Source: HGM04593 sp045612305 (lineage in GTDB: Bacteria > Bacteroidota > Bacteroidia > Bacteroidales > Bacteroidaceae). From it: a DNA stretch of 64,000 nt. The stretch spans positions 24,333 through 88,332 of the forward strand of contig JAZKYU010000062.1 of the NCBI GenBank assembly GCA_045612305.1. The letters are read 5' to 3'. Shown piece by piece: positions 26,369 to 35,287 of the stretch (the stretch's first letter is position 1; every line of letters begins with the position of its first letter). The position numbers were made by a program, and so were the translations under genes. The notes below the pieces were generated by a model. That model was not told the origin of the DNA, ran no database searches, and saw only the letters and a program-made list of their open reading frames with translations.

Positions 26369-28030
26369 ATGAAGAGTGACATTGAGATAGCTCACGAAAC
26401 CGAGCTACAACGTATTGAAAATGTGGCTGCAAAGATGGGTATCGCAGCCGACGACCTCGAACACTATGGTAAGTACATTGCGAAACTTCCCTTGGACCTT
26501 ATAGGCGAGCAGAAGGGTAAGCTTATCCTTGTTACCGCTATCACTGCTACACGTGCGGGTATCGGCAAGACCACAGTTTCTATCGGTCTTGCGCTTGGTC
26601 TTAACAAAATAGGCAAGAAGGCTGTTGTGGCTCTTCGCGAGCCTTCGTTGGGCCCCTGCTTCGGTATGAAGGGTGGTGCTGCCGGCGGCGGTTATGCTCA
26701 GGTGTTGCCTATGGAGAAGATTAACCTCCACTTTACAGGAGATTTTCACGCTATCACATCGGCTCACAATATGATATCGGCGTTGCTCGATAACTACCTC
26801 TACCAGCACGCAAAAGAGGGCTTTGGTCTTAAGGAAATTCTTTGGCGTCGTGTGCTCGACGTGAACGACCGCTCTTTGCGCTCTATAATCACAGGTGTGG
26901 GCCCTGCTACAAATGGTCTTGTAGAGCAGGCGGGCTTCGATATCACCCCCGCTTCGGAGCTTATGGCTATACTTTGCCTTGCTTCCGACGAGAACGACCT
27001 TCGTCGTCGCATCGAAAATATCTTGCTTGGTTACACATATGCGGGCGACCCCTTCACAGTTAAGGATCTTGGTATCGCCGGCTCTATTATGGTACTCTTG
27101 AAAGATGCTATACAGCCCAACCTTGTGCAGACAACAGAGAACACCCCCGCGGTTGTTCACGGTGGTCCTTTTGCCAACATTGCTCACGGCTGCAACTCGC
27201 AACTTGCTACCAAGATGGCGCTTGCTCACAGCGAGTACACCATCACCGAAGCTGGTTTCGGTGCCGACCTTGGAGCCGAGAAATTCTACAATATCCTCTG
27301 CCGCAAGAGCGGTCTTCAGCCCGATGCTACAGTGATTGTGGCAACTGCGCAAGGCCTTAAAATGCACGGTGGCGTGGAGCTCGACAAGATAAAAGAGCCC
27401 GATATGGAGGGCTTGCGCTGTGGTCTTGCTAACCTCGACCGCCACGTTGCCAACCTTCAGTCTTTTGGCCAGTCTGTTATCGTGGTGTTCAACCGTTTTG
27501 CTACCGACACCGACGAGGAGATGGCTCTTCTTCGTGCTCACGTGGAGCAGGAGCTTGGCTTGCCTTTCGTTATAAATAACGCCTTTGCACAGGGTGGTGA
27601 GGGTGCTGTGGAGATGGCTCAGATTGTGGTTGACACCATCGCCAACAATCCTTCGAAGAAGCTTGAGTTTACATACAGCGACGAGGATGGCATAGCTACA
27701 AAGATTGAGAAGGTTGCCAAAAACATCTACGGCGCAGCGTCGGTTTCTTTTGCAAAGCCTGCTATGGACCGCATAAAACTTGCCGAGAAGTTGGGTATGA
27801 CCTCTTTCCCTGTCTGCATAGCAAAAACACAGTTCTCTTTTAGTGCTGACGCAAAACAGTATGGTGCAGTTAAGGGCTTCAACTTGCAGATACGCGACGT
27901 GGTGCTTAACGCAGGTGCCGAGATGATTGTGGTCATCGCCGGCGACATCATCCGTATGCCCGGTCTTCCCAAAGACCCCCAGGCTAACCATATCGACTAC
28001 ATTAACGGTGAAATTGTAGGTTTGAGCTAA
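26369..28030 (+). CDS. fhs: Formate--tetrahydrofolate ligase
   Basis: ATP-dependent synthesis of 10-formyltetrahydrofolate from formate, feeding purine synthesis and one-carbon metabolism. The 553 residues carry the P-loop segment TRAGIGKTT (61-69) and the following REPSLGPCFGMKGGAAGGG stretch that is diagnostic of the family. Length is normal. rarA begins 6 bases after the stop codon, so the two are likely transcribed together. Confidence 0.97.
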   Translation: MKSDIEIAHETELQRIENVAAKMGIAADDLEHYGKYIAKLPLDLIGEQKGKLILVTAITATRAGIGKTTVSIGLALGLNKIGKKAVVALREPSLGPCFGMKGGAAGGGYAQVLPMEKINLHFTGDFHAITSAHNMISALLDNYLYQHAKEGFGLKEILWRRVLDVNDRSLRSIITGVGPATNGLVEQAGFDITPASELMAILCLASDENDLRRRIENILLGYTYAGDPFTVKDLGIAGSIMVLLKDAIQPNLVQTTENTPAVVHGGPFANIAHGCNSQLATKMALAHSEYTITEAGFGADLGAEKFYNILCRKSGLQPDATVIVATAQGLKMHGGVELDKIKEPDMEGLRCGLANLDRHVANLQSFGQSVIVVFNRFATDTDEEMALLRAHVEQELGLPFVINNAFAQGGEGAVEMAQIVVDTIANNPSKKLEFTYSDEDGIATKIEKVAKNIYGAASVSFAKPAMDRIKLAEKLGMTSFPVCIAKTQFSFSADAKQYGAVKGFNLQIRDVVLNAGAEMIVVIAGDIIRMPGLPKDPQANHIDYINGEIVGLS

Positions 28031-28036
28031 TCCCTT

Positions 28037-29320
28037 ATGGCAAAACCCCTGGCAGAACGATTAAGGCCCACCGATTTTGGCGGTTATGTGGGGCAACGAC
28101 ACCTCGTAGGTGAGGGTGCCGTGCTTCGTCGTATGGTCGATTCGGGGCGCATACTATCGTTCATAATGTGGGGCCCGCCGGGAACGGGAAAAACCACCAT
28201 CGCAAAAATTATTGCTCAAAAACTTAACCGCCCTTTCTACACCCTTAACGCAGTGTCGTCGGGGGTGAAGGAGGTGCGCGAGGTTATAGACAAGGCAAAA
28301 AACTCTCCGCTTTTTTCGGGCGGCGGGGGTGCTATACTCTTTATCGACGAGATACACCGCTTTAACAAGTCGCAGCAAGACTCTCTCTTGAGCGCGGTGG
28401 AGACAGGTGTTGTAACTCTCATAGGTGCAACAACCGAAAACCCCTCGTTCGAGGTTATACGCCCCTTGCTGTCGCGCTGCCAGCTCTATGTGCTTAAGTC
28501 GCTTGAAAAGGAAGATCTCTTGCAGCTCCTGGACCAGGCTATAAACACCGATGAGGCTTTGAAAGCACGTGGCGTGGAGCTACGCGAGACCGACGCCCTT
28601 TTGCGATACAGCGGTGGCGACGCCCGCAAGCTACTCAACACGCTTGAACTTGTTGTGGAGGCCGAGCCGCAGTCGCCCGTCGTAGTCACCGACGACAAGG
28701 TTGTGCGTTGCTTGCAACAGAGCCCCCTTGCTTACGACAAAGACGGTGAGATGCACTACGACATAATATCGGCCTTTATAAAATCGATACGTGGTAGTGA
28801 CCCCGACGCGGCGCTTTACTGGCTTGCACGCATGATAGAGGGTGGCGAGACACCCGAATTTATCGCCCGCCGTTTGATAATTTCGGCAGCCGAAGATATA
28901 GGCCTCGCCAACCCCAACGCCCTATTGCTTGCCAACGCGGCGTTCGATGCGGTGATGAAGATAGGCTGGCCCGAGGGGCGCATACCCCTAGCCGAAGCTA
29001 CCGTCTATCTGGCAACCTCGCCCAAGAGTAACTCGGCCTACGCAGGCATAAACAGCGCGCTCGAGAAGGTGCGCGAGACGGGTAACCTGCCCGTGCCTCT
29101 GCCCTTGCGCAACGCTCCCACGCAGCTTATGAAGCAGTTGGGCTATGCCGACGGGTATAAATACTCTCACGACTACCCCCACCACTTTGTCAAGCAGCAG
29201 TTTTTGCCCGATGAGGGCAAGAATTTCTCCTTCTGGCAACCGCAGGACAACCCTGCCGAGCAGAAGATAAAGGCTTGGATGAACTTCTGTTGGGGCGACG
29301 ATAGAAAGTTTTCAAAGTAA
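28037..29320 (+). CDS. rarA: Replication-associated recombination protein A
   Basis: AAA+ ATPase (RarA/MgsA, WRNIP1 family) acting at stalled replication forks. The 427 residues include Walker A GPPGTGKT (46-53), Walker B FIDEIHR (Asp104-Glu105), a sensor 1 region GATTENPSF, and the C-terminal tetramerisation domain (ISAAEDIGLANP, EATVYLATSPKSN). The start ATG is 6 bases after fhs. A strong bidirectional terminator follows. Confidence 0.95.
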   Translation: MAKPLAERLRPTDFGGYVGQRHLVGEGAVLRRMVDSGRILSFIMWGPPGTGKTTIAKIIAQKLNRPFYTLNAVSSGVKEVREVIDKAKNSPLFSGGGGAILFIDEIHRFNKSQQDSLLSAVETGVVTLIGATTENPSFEVIRPLLSRCQLYVLKSLEKEDLLQLLDQAINTDEALKARGVELRETDALLRYSGGDARKLLNTLELVVEAEPQSPVVVTDDKVVRCLQQSPLAYDKDGEMHYDIISAFIKSIRGSDPDAALYWLARMIEGGETPEFIARRLIISAAEDIGLANPNALLLANAAFDAVMKIGWPEGRIPLAEATVYLATSPKSNSAYAGINSALEKVRETGNLPVPLPLRNAPTQLMKQLGYADGYKYSHDYPHHFVKQQFLPDEGKNFSFWQPQDNPAEQKIKAWMNFCWGDDRKFSK

Positions 29321-29331
29321 TATATGCAAAG

Positions 29332-29361
29332 AAGAAACCGAGGGCACGCCCTCGGTTTCTT
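29332..29361. terminator. Bidirectional terminator between rarA and TSUP gene
   Basis: Thirteen-base perfect stem AAGAAACCGAGGG (29332-29344) / CCCTCGGTTTCTT (29349-29361), loop CACG, T-run after. Serves both convergent genes. Confidence 0.85.
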
Positions 29362-29372
29362 TTGTAAGAAGA

Positions 29373-30101
29373 TTAAGAAAGCACGGCCATTATGCCGCTA
29401 AAAATCATAAGCACGCAGACGATGCGGCGCAAGGTTTCGCGGCTTATCTTCTTAAAGCACCAAGCTCCCAAAAACGAGCCTATGAGTATACCACCTAAAC
29501 CCACAGCCCACAGCCCAAGAGTGTTGTGTGTGAAAAAGCCTTCGCGTGCGCGGAAAAGAGTATAGAATATGTTGAAAACCACAGAGAGCGCCTGCATAGT
29601 AGCCATATATTGCATTTTATCCTTTATAGCACCTATGCAGTAGAGCACCACCGCAGGGCCGGGCATAGCAAACATACCACCCATAATACCGCTTATAGTG
29701 CCTATCACGGCACGTGCTGTGTTTGTTTGCATAAACAGCGATATTTTCTTCTCCCAGAAAAGAAAGTAGAGAGCTACAGCAACAAGCACCACCCCCAAAC
29801 TGCGCTTCATAGTGTCGTTGCCCACCGACGCCATAAATTCTATGGCAAAAAACGCCGCCGCAATGTTGAAGAGTATAATAACAGCCACGCTCTTCCACTT
29901 TATCTGTTTCCAGTGACGCAGGGTTATAAAGAGCGCCGTGCTCCCCGCCAACAATCCCGAAAGGGTTATCGACTCGCCGTAAGAGGGTAGTATAAAGGGG
30001 AAGAACATCATCACAAATATTCCAAACCCAAAACCGCTTGCCCGTTGTATGAAGCTTGCGGCTATAGCAAGGCTGAATATGAGTGCTGGGGTGGTGAACA
30101 T
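29373..30101 (-). CDS. TSUP family (TauE/SafE) membrane permease
   Basis: A 242-residue polytopic membrane protein with about seven or eight hydrophobic segments and the repeated glycine-rich pattern of the TauE/SafE anion exporters (GFGFGIFVMMF near the start; GTISGIMGGMFAMPGP in the middle, marking the second internal repeat). Family members move sulfite, sulfoacetate or other small anions; the substrate here is unknown. It lies 14 bases after the DUF1460 gene in the same operon. Confidence 0.85.
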   Translation of the reverse strand: MFTTPALIFSLAIAASFIQRASGFGFGIFVMMFFPFILPSYGESITLSGLLAGSTALFITLRHWKQIKWKSVAVIILFNIAAAFFAIEFMASVGNDTMKRSLGVVLVAVALYFLFWEKKISLFMQTNTARAVIGTISGIMGGMFAMPGPAVVLYCIGAIKDKMQYMATMQALSVVFNIFYTLFRAREGFFTHNTLGLWAVGLGGILIGSFLGAWCFKKISRETLRRIVCVLMIFSGIMAVLS

Positions 30102-30115
30102 AAAGCGTTTGTAAT

Positions 30116-30958
30116 TTATTTTATTCTGAAAACTCTTACCCCGGTGTGGCTCTTTTTCCCTTTTTGGTAAGAGTACAAATCTTTTTTATCCTTTATAACC
30201 CTGCCTTCGCTGCTCGATGCGTGCAAGAGGTGCAGTTTCTCCCCCTCCCAAAAAGCAAAGCCCATGTGAACAACATCGAGACCGTCGATATTTGTTGTGA
30301 TGGCTATTATGTCACCGTTTTCTATGCATAGCTCCTCCTTGGTTTTGCCGAGCATCTCTTTGGATATGTAATATACATCCTTGCCACGGAAGGGTTTTTC
30401 GAGAGAGTCTATCGCTTGTGTCAGAGCGGGGTTGTTTTTTAGTTGTTTGTAGTTTGCAGGGTGGCTGCTCATATAGTGCAAGTTTAGCTTTGTCTTGCGG
30501 TGTAGCTTGCTTTTTATCTCTGTTGCAATATGCAGCTTTTCACAGTTTTCTATCCACCAGCTTATGTAGTGCAGACGGCTTTTGTAACCGTGGCGCACCC
30601 CGTCGAGGTAGCGTATCTTCTGGAGGTTGTGGCACACGGCCTCAAAACTATTCTTGCCCTCTTTTATGCTCAGGCTTATAGCAAGAACAAGCTCCACAAA
30701 GGTGGTGCAGTCGAGCTGTGTCGCGCTCAAGAAAAGCGGCTCGCCGCTGTGTGTGTCGAGCGTGCCGGCAACATATTTTTGTCCCACAAACTCTTGGGCT
30801 ACAGCGAGGGCAAGCTCGCCGGGCGAGGTGTGAGCCCTAGTTGCCTGTTTTTCTGCTATGCGGGTTATGAAAACGCTGTCCTCGGCTGTGTACATAACCT
30901 CTTGCGCTTGTGCAAAGGCGGTAAGTATTGAAAATATAATGAAAAAAGCCCTTCTCAT
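30116..30958 (-). CDS. DUF1460 secreted amidase-like protein
   Basis: A 280-residue exported protein. The signal peptide ends AFAQA-Q, so the mature protein would begin with Gln. The DUF1460 family is NlpC/P60-like; the likely nucleophile is Cys84 in a QLDCTTFVE motif, and a DVVHMGF segment near the C-terminus may supply the His. Relatives are described as N-acetylmuramoyl-L-alanine amidase-like, acting on murein fragments in the periplasm. It is the first gene of a pair with the TSUP permease and is divergent from the T9SS-plug gene. Substrate is inferred, not shown. Confidence 0.85.
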   Translation of the reverse strand: MRRAFFIIFSILTAFAQAQEVMYTAEDSVFITRIAEKQATRAHTSPGELALAVAQEFVGQKYVAGTLDTHSGEPLFLSATQLDCTTFVELVLAISLSIKEGKNSFEAVCHNLQKIRYLDGVRHGYKSRLHYISWWIENCEKLHIATEIKSKLHRKTKLNLHYMSSHPANYKQLKNNPALTQAIDSLEKPFRGKDVYYISKEMLGKTKEELCIENGDIIAITTNIDGLDVVHMGFAFWEGEKLHLLHASSSEGRVIKDKKDLYSYQKGKKSHTGVRVFRIK

Positions 30959-31012
30959 CCTTGTGTTAACAATTTATAGCGTAAAAGTAGAGAATATTTC
31001 TGTTTAAATAGC

Positions 31013-31020
31013 TATCTTCG
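31013..31020 (+). promoter_or_regulatory. Putative -7 box for T9SS-plug gene
   Basis: TATCTTCG. The expected start site near 31027 lies downstream of the ATG at 31023, which supports the internal ATG at 31041 as the real start. Confidence 0.45.
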
Positions 31021-31040
31021 CTATGATAAATAGTTTGCAG

Positions 31041-32288
31041 ATGAAAAAAATATTCATTTATATAGCTCTGCTTTTCTTGCCCTTGGGCTTGCAAGCGCAG
31101 TTTATGCGTTCTTTCACCACCACAATACGCTCTATGCAGATGGTGCTTAACGAAGATTGGCGTCTCCCCGCGGTTATGCGTCTGCAGAGCGACGATGTGT
31201 TGCGTTTCTCCTTCGACGAGATGTCGCACACCTATCATCGTTACATATATAAAATAACTCACTGCCGTGCCGACTGGGAGCCGACAGAACTTTTCGACAT
31301 AGATTTCCTCGATGGTTTTAACGAGATGCCCATCGAAGAGTGGGAAAATTCTGTAAACACCACAATGCTTTATACAAACTACACGTTTACAATACCCAAC
31401 GAAGATGTCTCCCTTAAGCTATCGGGTAACTATATAGTGGAAATTTTCGACGACGAAGACGACGAGCCGGTTGCAGAGTTTCGTTTCTCGGTGCTGGAGC
31501 CGCGTGTAGCTTTGAGCGCGTCGGCTACAGGAAACACCGATGTTGATATGAATAAGTCACATCAGCAGCTCTCCTTTACCGTGCATCACCCCAAATATAA
31601 TATTGCAAACCCGTCGACCGAGATAATACCTGTGGTTTATCAAAACCGTCGTGCCGATAATGCAGTTGTGGGTGTTAAACCCACATACATCACCGGCGAC
31701 AAGTTGCAATATGTGCATAACAAAAAACTAATATTCGATGCGGGTAACGAGTATCTTCGTTTCGAGCTCACCGACCCTCGTACCCCGGGTATGAACGTTG
31801 AGAGAATATCCTATTTCGACCCTTTTTATCACGCCGACCTCTATGCTGACGCCCCCACGGCTGTGCACCGCAATATCCGCGACGAAAACGGGCGCTACTT
31901 TATAAACACCCTCGAGGGGTATGGCACAGCTCTTGAAGCCGACTATCTTTTTGTGCATTTTACGCTCGACGTGCCCCATCGTAGTGGCGGTAACTACTAT
32001 CTTTTGGGAGATTTTTGTTGCAACCGTTTCGACGACACAAACAAGCTGGAGTATGACTACAGGGAAAACACCTACAAGGTTACGAAACTATTAAAGCTTG
32101 GCCTTTACAACTACGCCTACGTGTGGTTGCCCGACAGAGCTAAAAAAGCTGAAACCGCACCTGTTCTTGGCGATTTTTTTGAAACAGAGAACGAGTATCT
32201 CATACTCATTTATCACCGCGAGTTTGGCTCCCGTTACGACAAGCTTATAGGCTACGGCAGGCTCGACCACAATTTGGAAAAGAATTAA
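31041..32288 (+). CDS. T9SS plug family protein (DUF5103)
   Basis: A 415-residue exported protein of the DUF5103 family, whose member PlugA/Plug closes the Sov translocon of the type IX secretion system in Flavobacterium. The start at 31041 gives a clean signal peptide (KKIFIYIALLFLPLGLQA) with predicted cleavage before Gln-Phe. The mature part is beta-rich, with the typical conserved WRLPAV, DFLDGF, and YLLGDFC motifs. No Sov, PorV or other T9SS gene is in this window, and the family also occurs in Bacteroides that lack T9SS. Function in this organism is therefore open. Confidence 0.85.
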   Translation: MKKIFIYIALLFLPLGLQAQFMRSFTTTIRSMQMVLNEDWRLPAVMRLQSDDVLRFSFDEMSHTYHRYIYKITHCRADWEPTELFDIDFLDGFNEMPIEEWENSVNTTMLYTNYTFTIPNEDVSLKLSGNYIVEIFDDEDDEPVAEFRFSVLEPRVALSASATGNTDVDMNKSHQQLSFTVHHPKYNIANPSTEIIPVVYQNRRADNAVVGVKPTYITGDKLQYVHNKKLIFDAGNEYLRFELTDPRTPGMNVERISYFDPFYHADLYADAPTAVHRNIRDENGRYFINTLEGYGTALEADYLFVHFTLDVPHRSGGNYYLLGDFCCNRFDDTNKLEYDYRENTYKVTKLLKLGLYNYAYVWLPDRAKKAETAPVLGDFFETENEYLILIYHREFGSRYDKLIGYGRLDHNLEKN

Positions 32289-32309
32289 GGTTGCAAATAA
32301 AACATCACA

Positions 32310-32349
32310 AAATATCCGCAAAGTTTTTTCAAACTTTGCGGATATTTTA
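32310..32349. terminator. Bidirectional terminator, T9SS-plug / dockerin gene
   Basis: Eighteen-base perfect stem AAAATATCCGCAAAGTTT (32310-32327) with its complement (32332-32349), loop TTTC. It separates two convergent genes. Confidence 0.85.
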
Positions 32350-32371
32350 TAGGGCTTGTGTTGCTAGGGGG

Positions 32372-34408
32372 TTACTCTGCTCCTTGTTGCAACAACCAAC
32401 CGCCGCTTTGTACTATGTTGCCATAGACGGCTTGTGTGCCCGTGCTGAAGGCCTGTACTGTGCCCGCACCAAGGTTTAGTGTGGTAGCGTTTATAGCTGC
32501 GTCGTAGGCCTTTGTGAATATGTTGCCGCCGTTTATGGTTATGTCGTTTGTGGTTATTGCACGTGTCTTGCGGTCGTAATCGGCTGCTACAAAGTTCTGT
32601 GCTGTGGCAAGCAGGGTTACGTCGCCACCATTTATGGTAAGGTTACCGTTGCAGTTGAAGCCTTTTGAGCCTGCGCCACGGCTGTCGATAGCTATTGTGC
32701 CGCCGTCGATGGTTGTGTTGCCGTCGCTCTTGAAACCTCCGGCAGTGGTGGTGTCGCTACTCAACGCACCGTATGAGAACGCTGTGAGCTTGCCGGCAGT
32801 GAAGGTGATGTCGCCTTCGCAGTTAACAATCTTGGAGCCGTTGCCCTTAACTTCGCCTTGCACAATACCGCCGCTCTGCTTGAAGTTACCGCTTGTCTTT
32901 ACTATGGCTGCTTTCTCGCCTGTGGTGGTAGCTTTTATGTATCCACCTTTGATTATGGCGTCGGGGGTGATGGCGGGGTCGGGTGTTGCGGCCTCGTAAG
33001 AGACGTTGATAGCCTCGCCCTCGCTGTTTATGGTTATTTTACCCGCCTCTATGAGTACTGAGCCTTTACCGCAGTCGATGCCATCGCTGTTTGCGTTTAT
33101 GGTGATGGTGGGGGCTGCGCTTGCAGTGCGGCCTACTCTGAAGATGTCGTTTGTGTGGAAACCATCCTTCAATGCCGATACAATGTTGATGTTTCCGCTG
33201 CGCACGCGTATGTAGTCGTCGCTGCAGATGGCGTGGCCGCCCTTTGAGGTTACGTTGAGTGTACCTGTGCCGTTGAAAATTATTTGTCCCTCGCTAAAGA
33301 GCGTGCCTTTTTGGTCTTCGGCCTCACCGGTGGCGTCAATTGTGGGTGCGGCATAAACTTCACCGTCGCACAAGGTGTTTGTGCTCGATAGCTTTAGGTA
33401 TACTGTTTTCCCGCTTTGTATGTTTATCGCAGGGCCGGTGGGGTTTGTTATGTTTAAGTTGGCAAAGTGTAGCTGAAACTTCTTCTCGCTGTAAATTTTT
33501 AAAGAGCCGTTGCTGCAGGTACCTGTTACGTTGTACCCCACTTTGCTGCGTGTAGAGTTTATAACAATGTGGGTATTGTTGGTGATGGTGTATGTAACAT
33601 CGTCCACATCACTGTTGCAGGTTACGCCGCTCTCGGTGAAGCGTATCGTAAAAATTTTTGTTGTTGCAAAGTTTTCTACAAAGTCGCCAGACTCGTCTTC
33701 GAGTTCATCGGTTATGATGGTTTCTACAATCTCGTTGTACGATGTGGCATCGCTCTCGTCGAAGGCGATACTCTTTTCGCTGCTGTATGTGAGCAGTGTG
33801 CCGTTGTTGCTTGCAGGTGCAATATCGGTGATGTTAGCGGTGGCAAAAGAGTTTGTGGCTCCGTTGCTTTGGGCAATGAATATTGCTCTTTGTGTTGCGT
33901 CGAAGGTTATCTCTTCTACCTCGTTAGTAATTACAGGCAGATATGTGCTGTTGCTGTTGTTAACATAGAGGGCTTTTGCTCCTGTTGCCGCAGCGCGTGC
34001 AGGCGCCGCTTTGCTACTAAGAATAATTGATATAATCTTTGTAACGTCGGCAACGTCTACCGACCCGTCTTTGTTTACATCGGCTGCGCTGGAGCCTTCG
34101 CTGCCAAGAATTATAGATACGACCTTTGTAACGTCGGCAACGTCTACCGCGTTGTCATTGTTTACATCGCCTACGATACTTGTTGTTGCACTGCCAAAAT
34201 GTATGCGGTTTATCTCGCTCATCGCAGCGGTGATGGTTGTGCCGTCGGTGCAGGCTATGTTTACGTTGTCGGCAACGAAGGTTATGCGGCTCAGATTGTC
34301 GAGCGCTACAGCTTGGTTGCTGTTGTTGCTCATCTCAACCACCATCTGTTGTGCGAGGGTGGGCAGTGCAAGCAGGGTAATAAGTATTAAAGAGGCTAGT
34401 TTTTTCAT
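32372..34408 (-). CDS. Secreted beta-helix carbohydrate-binding protein with dockerin repeats
   Basis: A 678-residue exported protein. The signal peptide ends TLA-QQ, predicting an N-terminal Gln. An N-terminal region with repeated RITF/RIHF strands precedes two dockerin type I calcium loops (GDVNNDNAVDVADV at about 80-93 and ADVNKDGSVDVADV at about 109-122). Residues from about 210 to the end are a Thr/Ile/Gly-rich repetitive domain of the DUF4353 (Cthe_2159-like) type, a right-handed beta-helix fold known to bind acidic polysaccharide and Ca2+. No T9SS sorting domain is visible at the C-terminus. It is the last gene of an operon with VTC, DUF4956 and DUF2490 proteins. Confidence 0.8.
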   Translation of the reverse strand: MKKLASLILITLLALPTLAQQMVVEMSNNSNQAVALDNLSRITFVADNVNIACTDGTTITAAMSEINRIHFGSATTSIVGDVNNDNAVDVADVTKVVSIILGSEGSSAADVNKDGSVDVADVTKIISIILSSKAAPARAAATGAKALYVNNSNSTYLPVITNEVEEITFDATQRAIFIAQSNGATNSFATANITDIAPASNNGTLLTYSSEKSIAFDESDATSYNEIVETIITDELEDESGDFVENFATTKIFTIRFTESGVTCNSDVDDVTYTITNNTHIVINSTRSKVGYNVTGTCSNGSLKIYSEKKFQLHFANLNITNPTGPAINIQSGKTVYLKLSSTNTLCDGEVYAAPTIDATGEAEDQKGTLFSEGQIIFNGTGTLNVTSKGGHAICSDDYIRVRSGNINIVSALKDGFHTNDIFRVGRTASAAPTITINANSDGIDCGKGSVLIEAGKITINSEGEAINVSYEAATPDPAITPDAIIKGGYIKATTTGEKAAIVKTSGNFKQSGGIVQGEVKGNGSKIVNCEGDITFTAGKLTAFSYGALSSDTTTAGGFKSDGNTTIDGGTIAIDSRGAGSKGFNCNGNLTINGGDVTLLATAQNFVAADYDRKTRAITTNDITINGGNIFTKAYDAAINATTLNLGAGTVQAFSTGTQAVYGNIVQSGGWLLQQGAE

Positions 34409-34423
34409 AGTTTTATTAGGGTT

Positions 34424-35287
34424 TTACAGGTCGATGGAGTAGCCCACACCTATGGCGTGGGTGTTGGAAGAGCCCTTCTTGCCACCCTTCTCGAACAGGT
34501 AATAAATTTCAAAGGAGTTATCCTTGTTTATTTTGTAGCTCGCACCTATGCGTGAACGCAGTTTTTCGAAACCTCTCCACTTGTCGATGCGGGTATATAG
34601 CTCGGTGGAGATAAAGGGGCTTACTTTGCAATCTTTTATATCCCATTTAGCAGAGAGACGTGAGCGCAGAACTGTGTTGTTTTTGTGCTTTTTTGTCTCT
34701 TGCTCGCGAACAGGGGCGTTCCAAACGGTCTTGTCGACGAAGTCTTGTGCCTCATCGTCCCACTCGGTACCCACCATACTAAAACGATGTTTGTCCTCGT
34801 CGATAATTTCGGCGTGGGTACGGGTATATTGCAAACGCTCGCGCAACGAAATTTTTACACGCCCTATCTTTGTTTCACCGCTTATGGCGATGTAAACTCT
34901 GTTGCGCTTGTCCCAGTAGGAGTGCTCGTAGTTGTAGCCGTCCTCTTCGGGCGGGTTATTCTCGTCGTTGAAGTGCGTTTTCTTTTCACTACCGTTGTAT
35001 CCCAAGATAAATATGTGTCCGGCGGTAGCTTTCCACCAGTTGTTTATCTTGTACTGCAGGTTAAAACCGATAGAGAAACGGTCTATATCATTTAAATAGT
35101 CGTTTGTGCGAAACTCTAGTTCGGTACCAACTTTGAACTTGCTGTTAATTTTTTTTGTGGCATCGAAAGATGTCCACAAACCATAGTTGTCCTCGTTGTC
35201 GGCCTGTACGCTTCCTAAGGAAGACACGGCAAAAGCAAGCGTTGTGAGCAACGCTGCTTTTATGTTACTGCTTAATCTTGAATTCAT
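34424..35287 (-). CDS. DUF2490 outer-membrane beta-barrel protein
   Basis: A 287-residue exported protein with a signal peptide (hydrophobic AALLTTLAFAVSSLGSV) followed by alternating amphipathic strands ending in an aromatic/hydrophobic tail (YSIDL), typical of outer-membrane barrels of DUF2490. The family has no established function. The start ATG lies inside the end of the DUF4956 gene (23-base overlap), indicating tight coupling. The dockerin-bearing secreted protein follows 15 bases downstream. Confidence 0.8.
   Translation of the reverse strand: MNSRLSSNIKAALLTTLAFAVSSLGSVQADNEDNYGLWTSFDATKKINSKFKVGTELEFRTNDYLNDIDRFSIGFNLQYKINNWWKATAGHIFILGYNGSEKKTHFNDENNPPEEDGYNYEHSYWDKRNRVYIAISGETKIGRVKISLRERLQYTRTHAEIIDEDKHRFSMVGTEWDDEAQDFVDKTVWNAPVREQETKKHKNNTVLRSRLSAKWDIKDCKVSPFISTELYTRIDKWRGFEKLRSRIGASYKINKDNSFEIYYLFEKGGKKGSSNTHAIGVGYSIDL

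Noticed and set aside
26405..27991. 528-residue reverse ORF
   Set aside because: Antisense to fhs, Cys/His-rich low-quality composition and no motif; a by-product of codon usage.
32372..34408. T9SS sorting signal on the dockerin protein
   Set aside because: The C-terminal end is a continuation of the beta-helix with no sorting-domain pattern.
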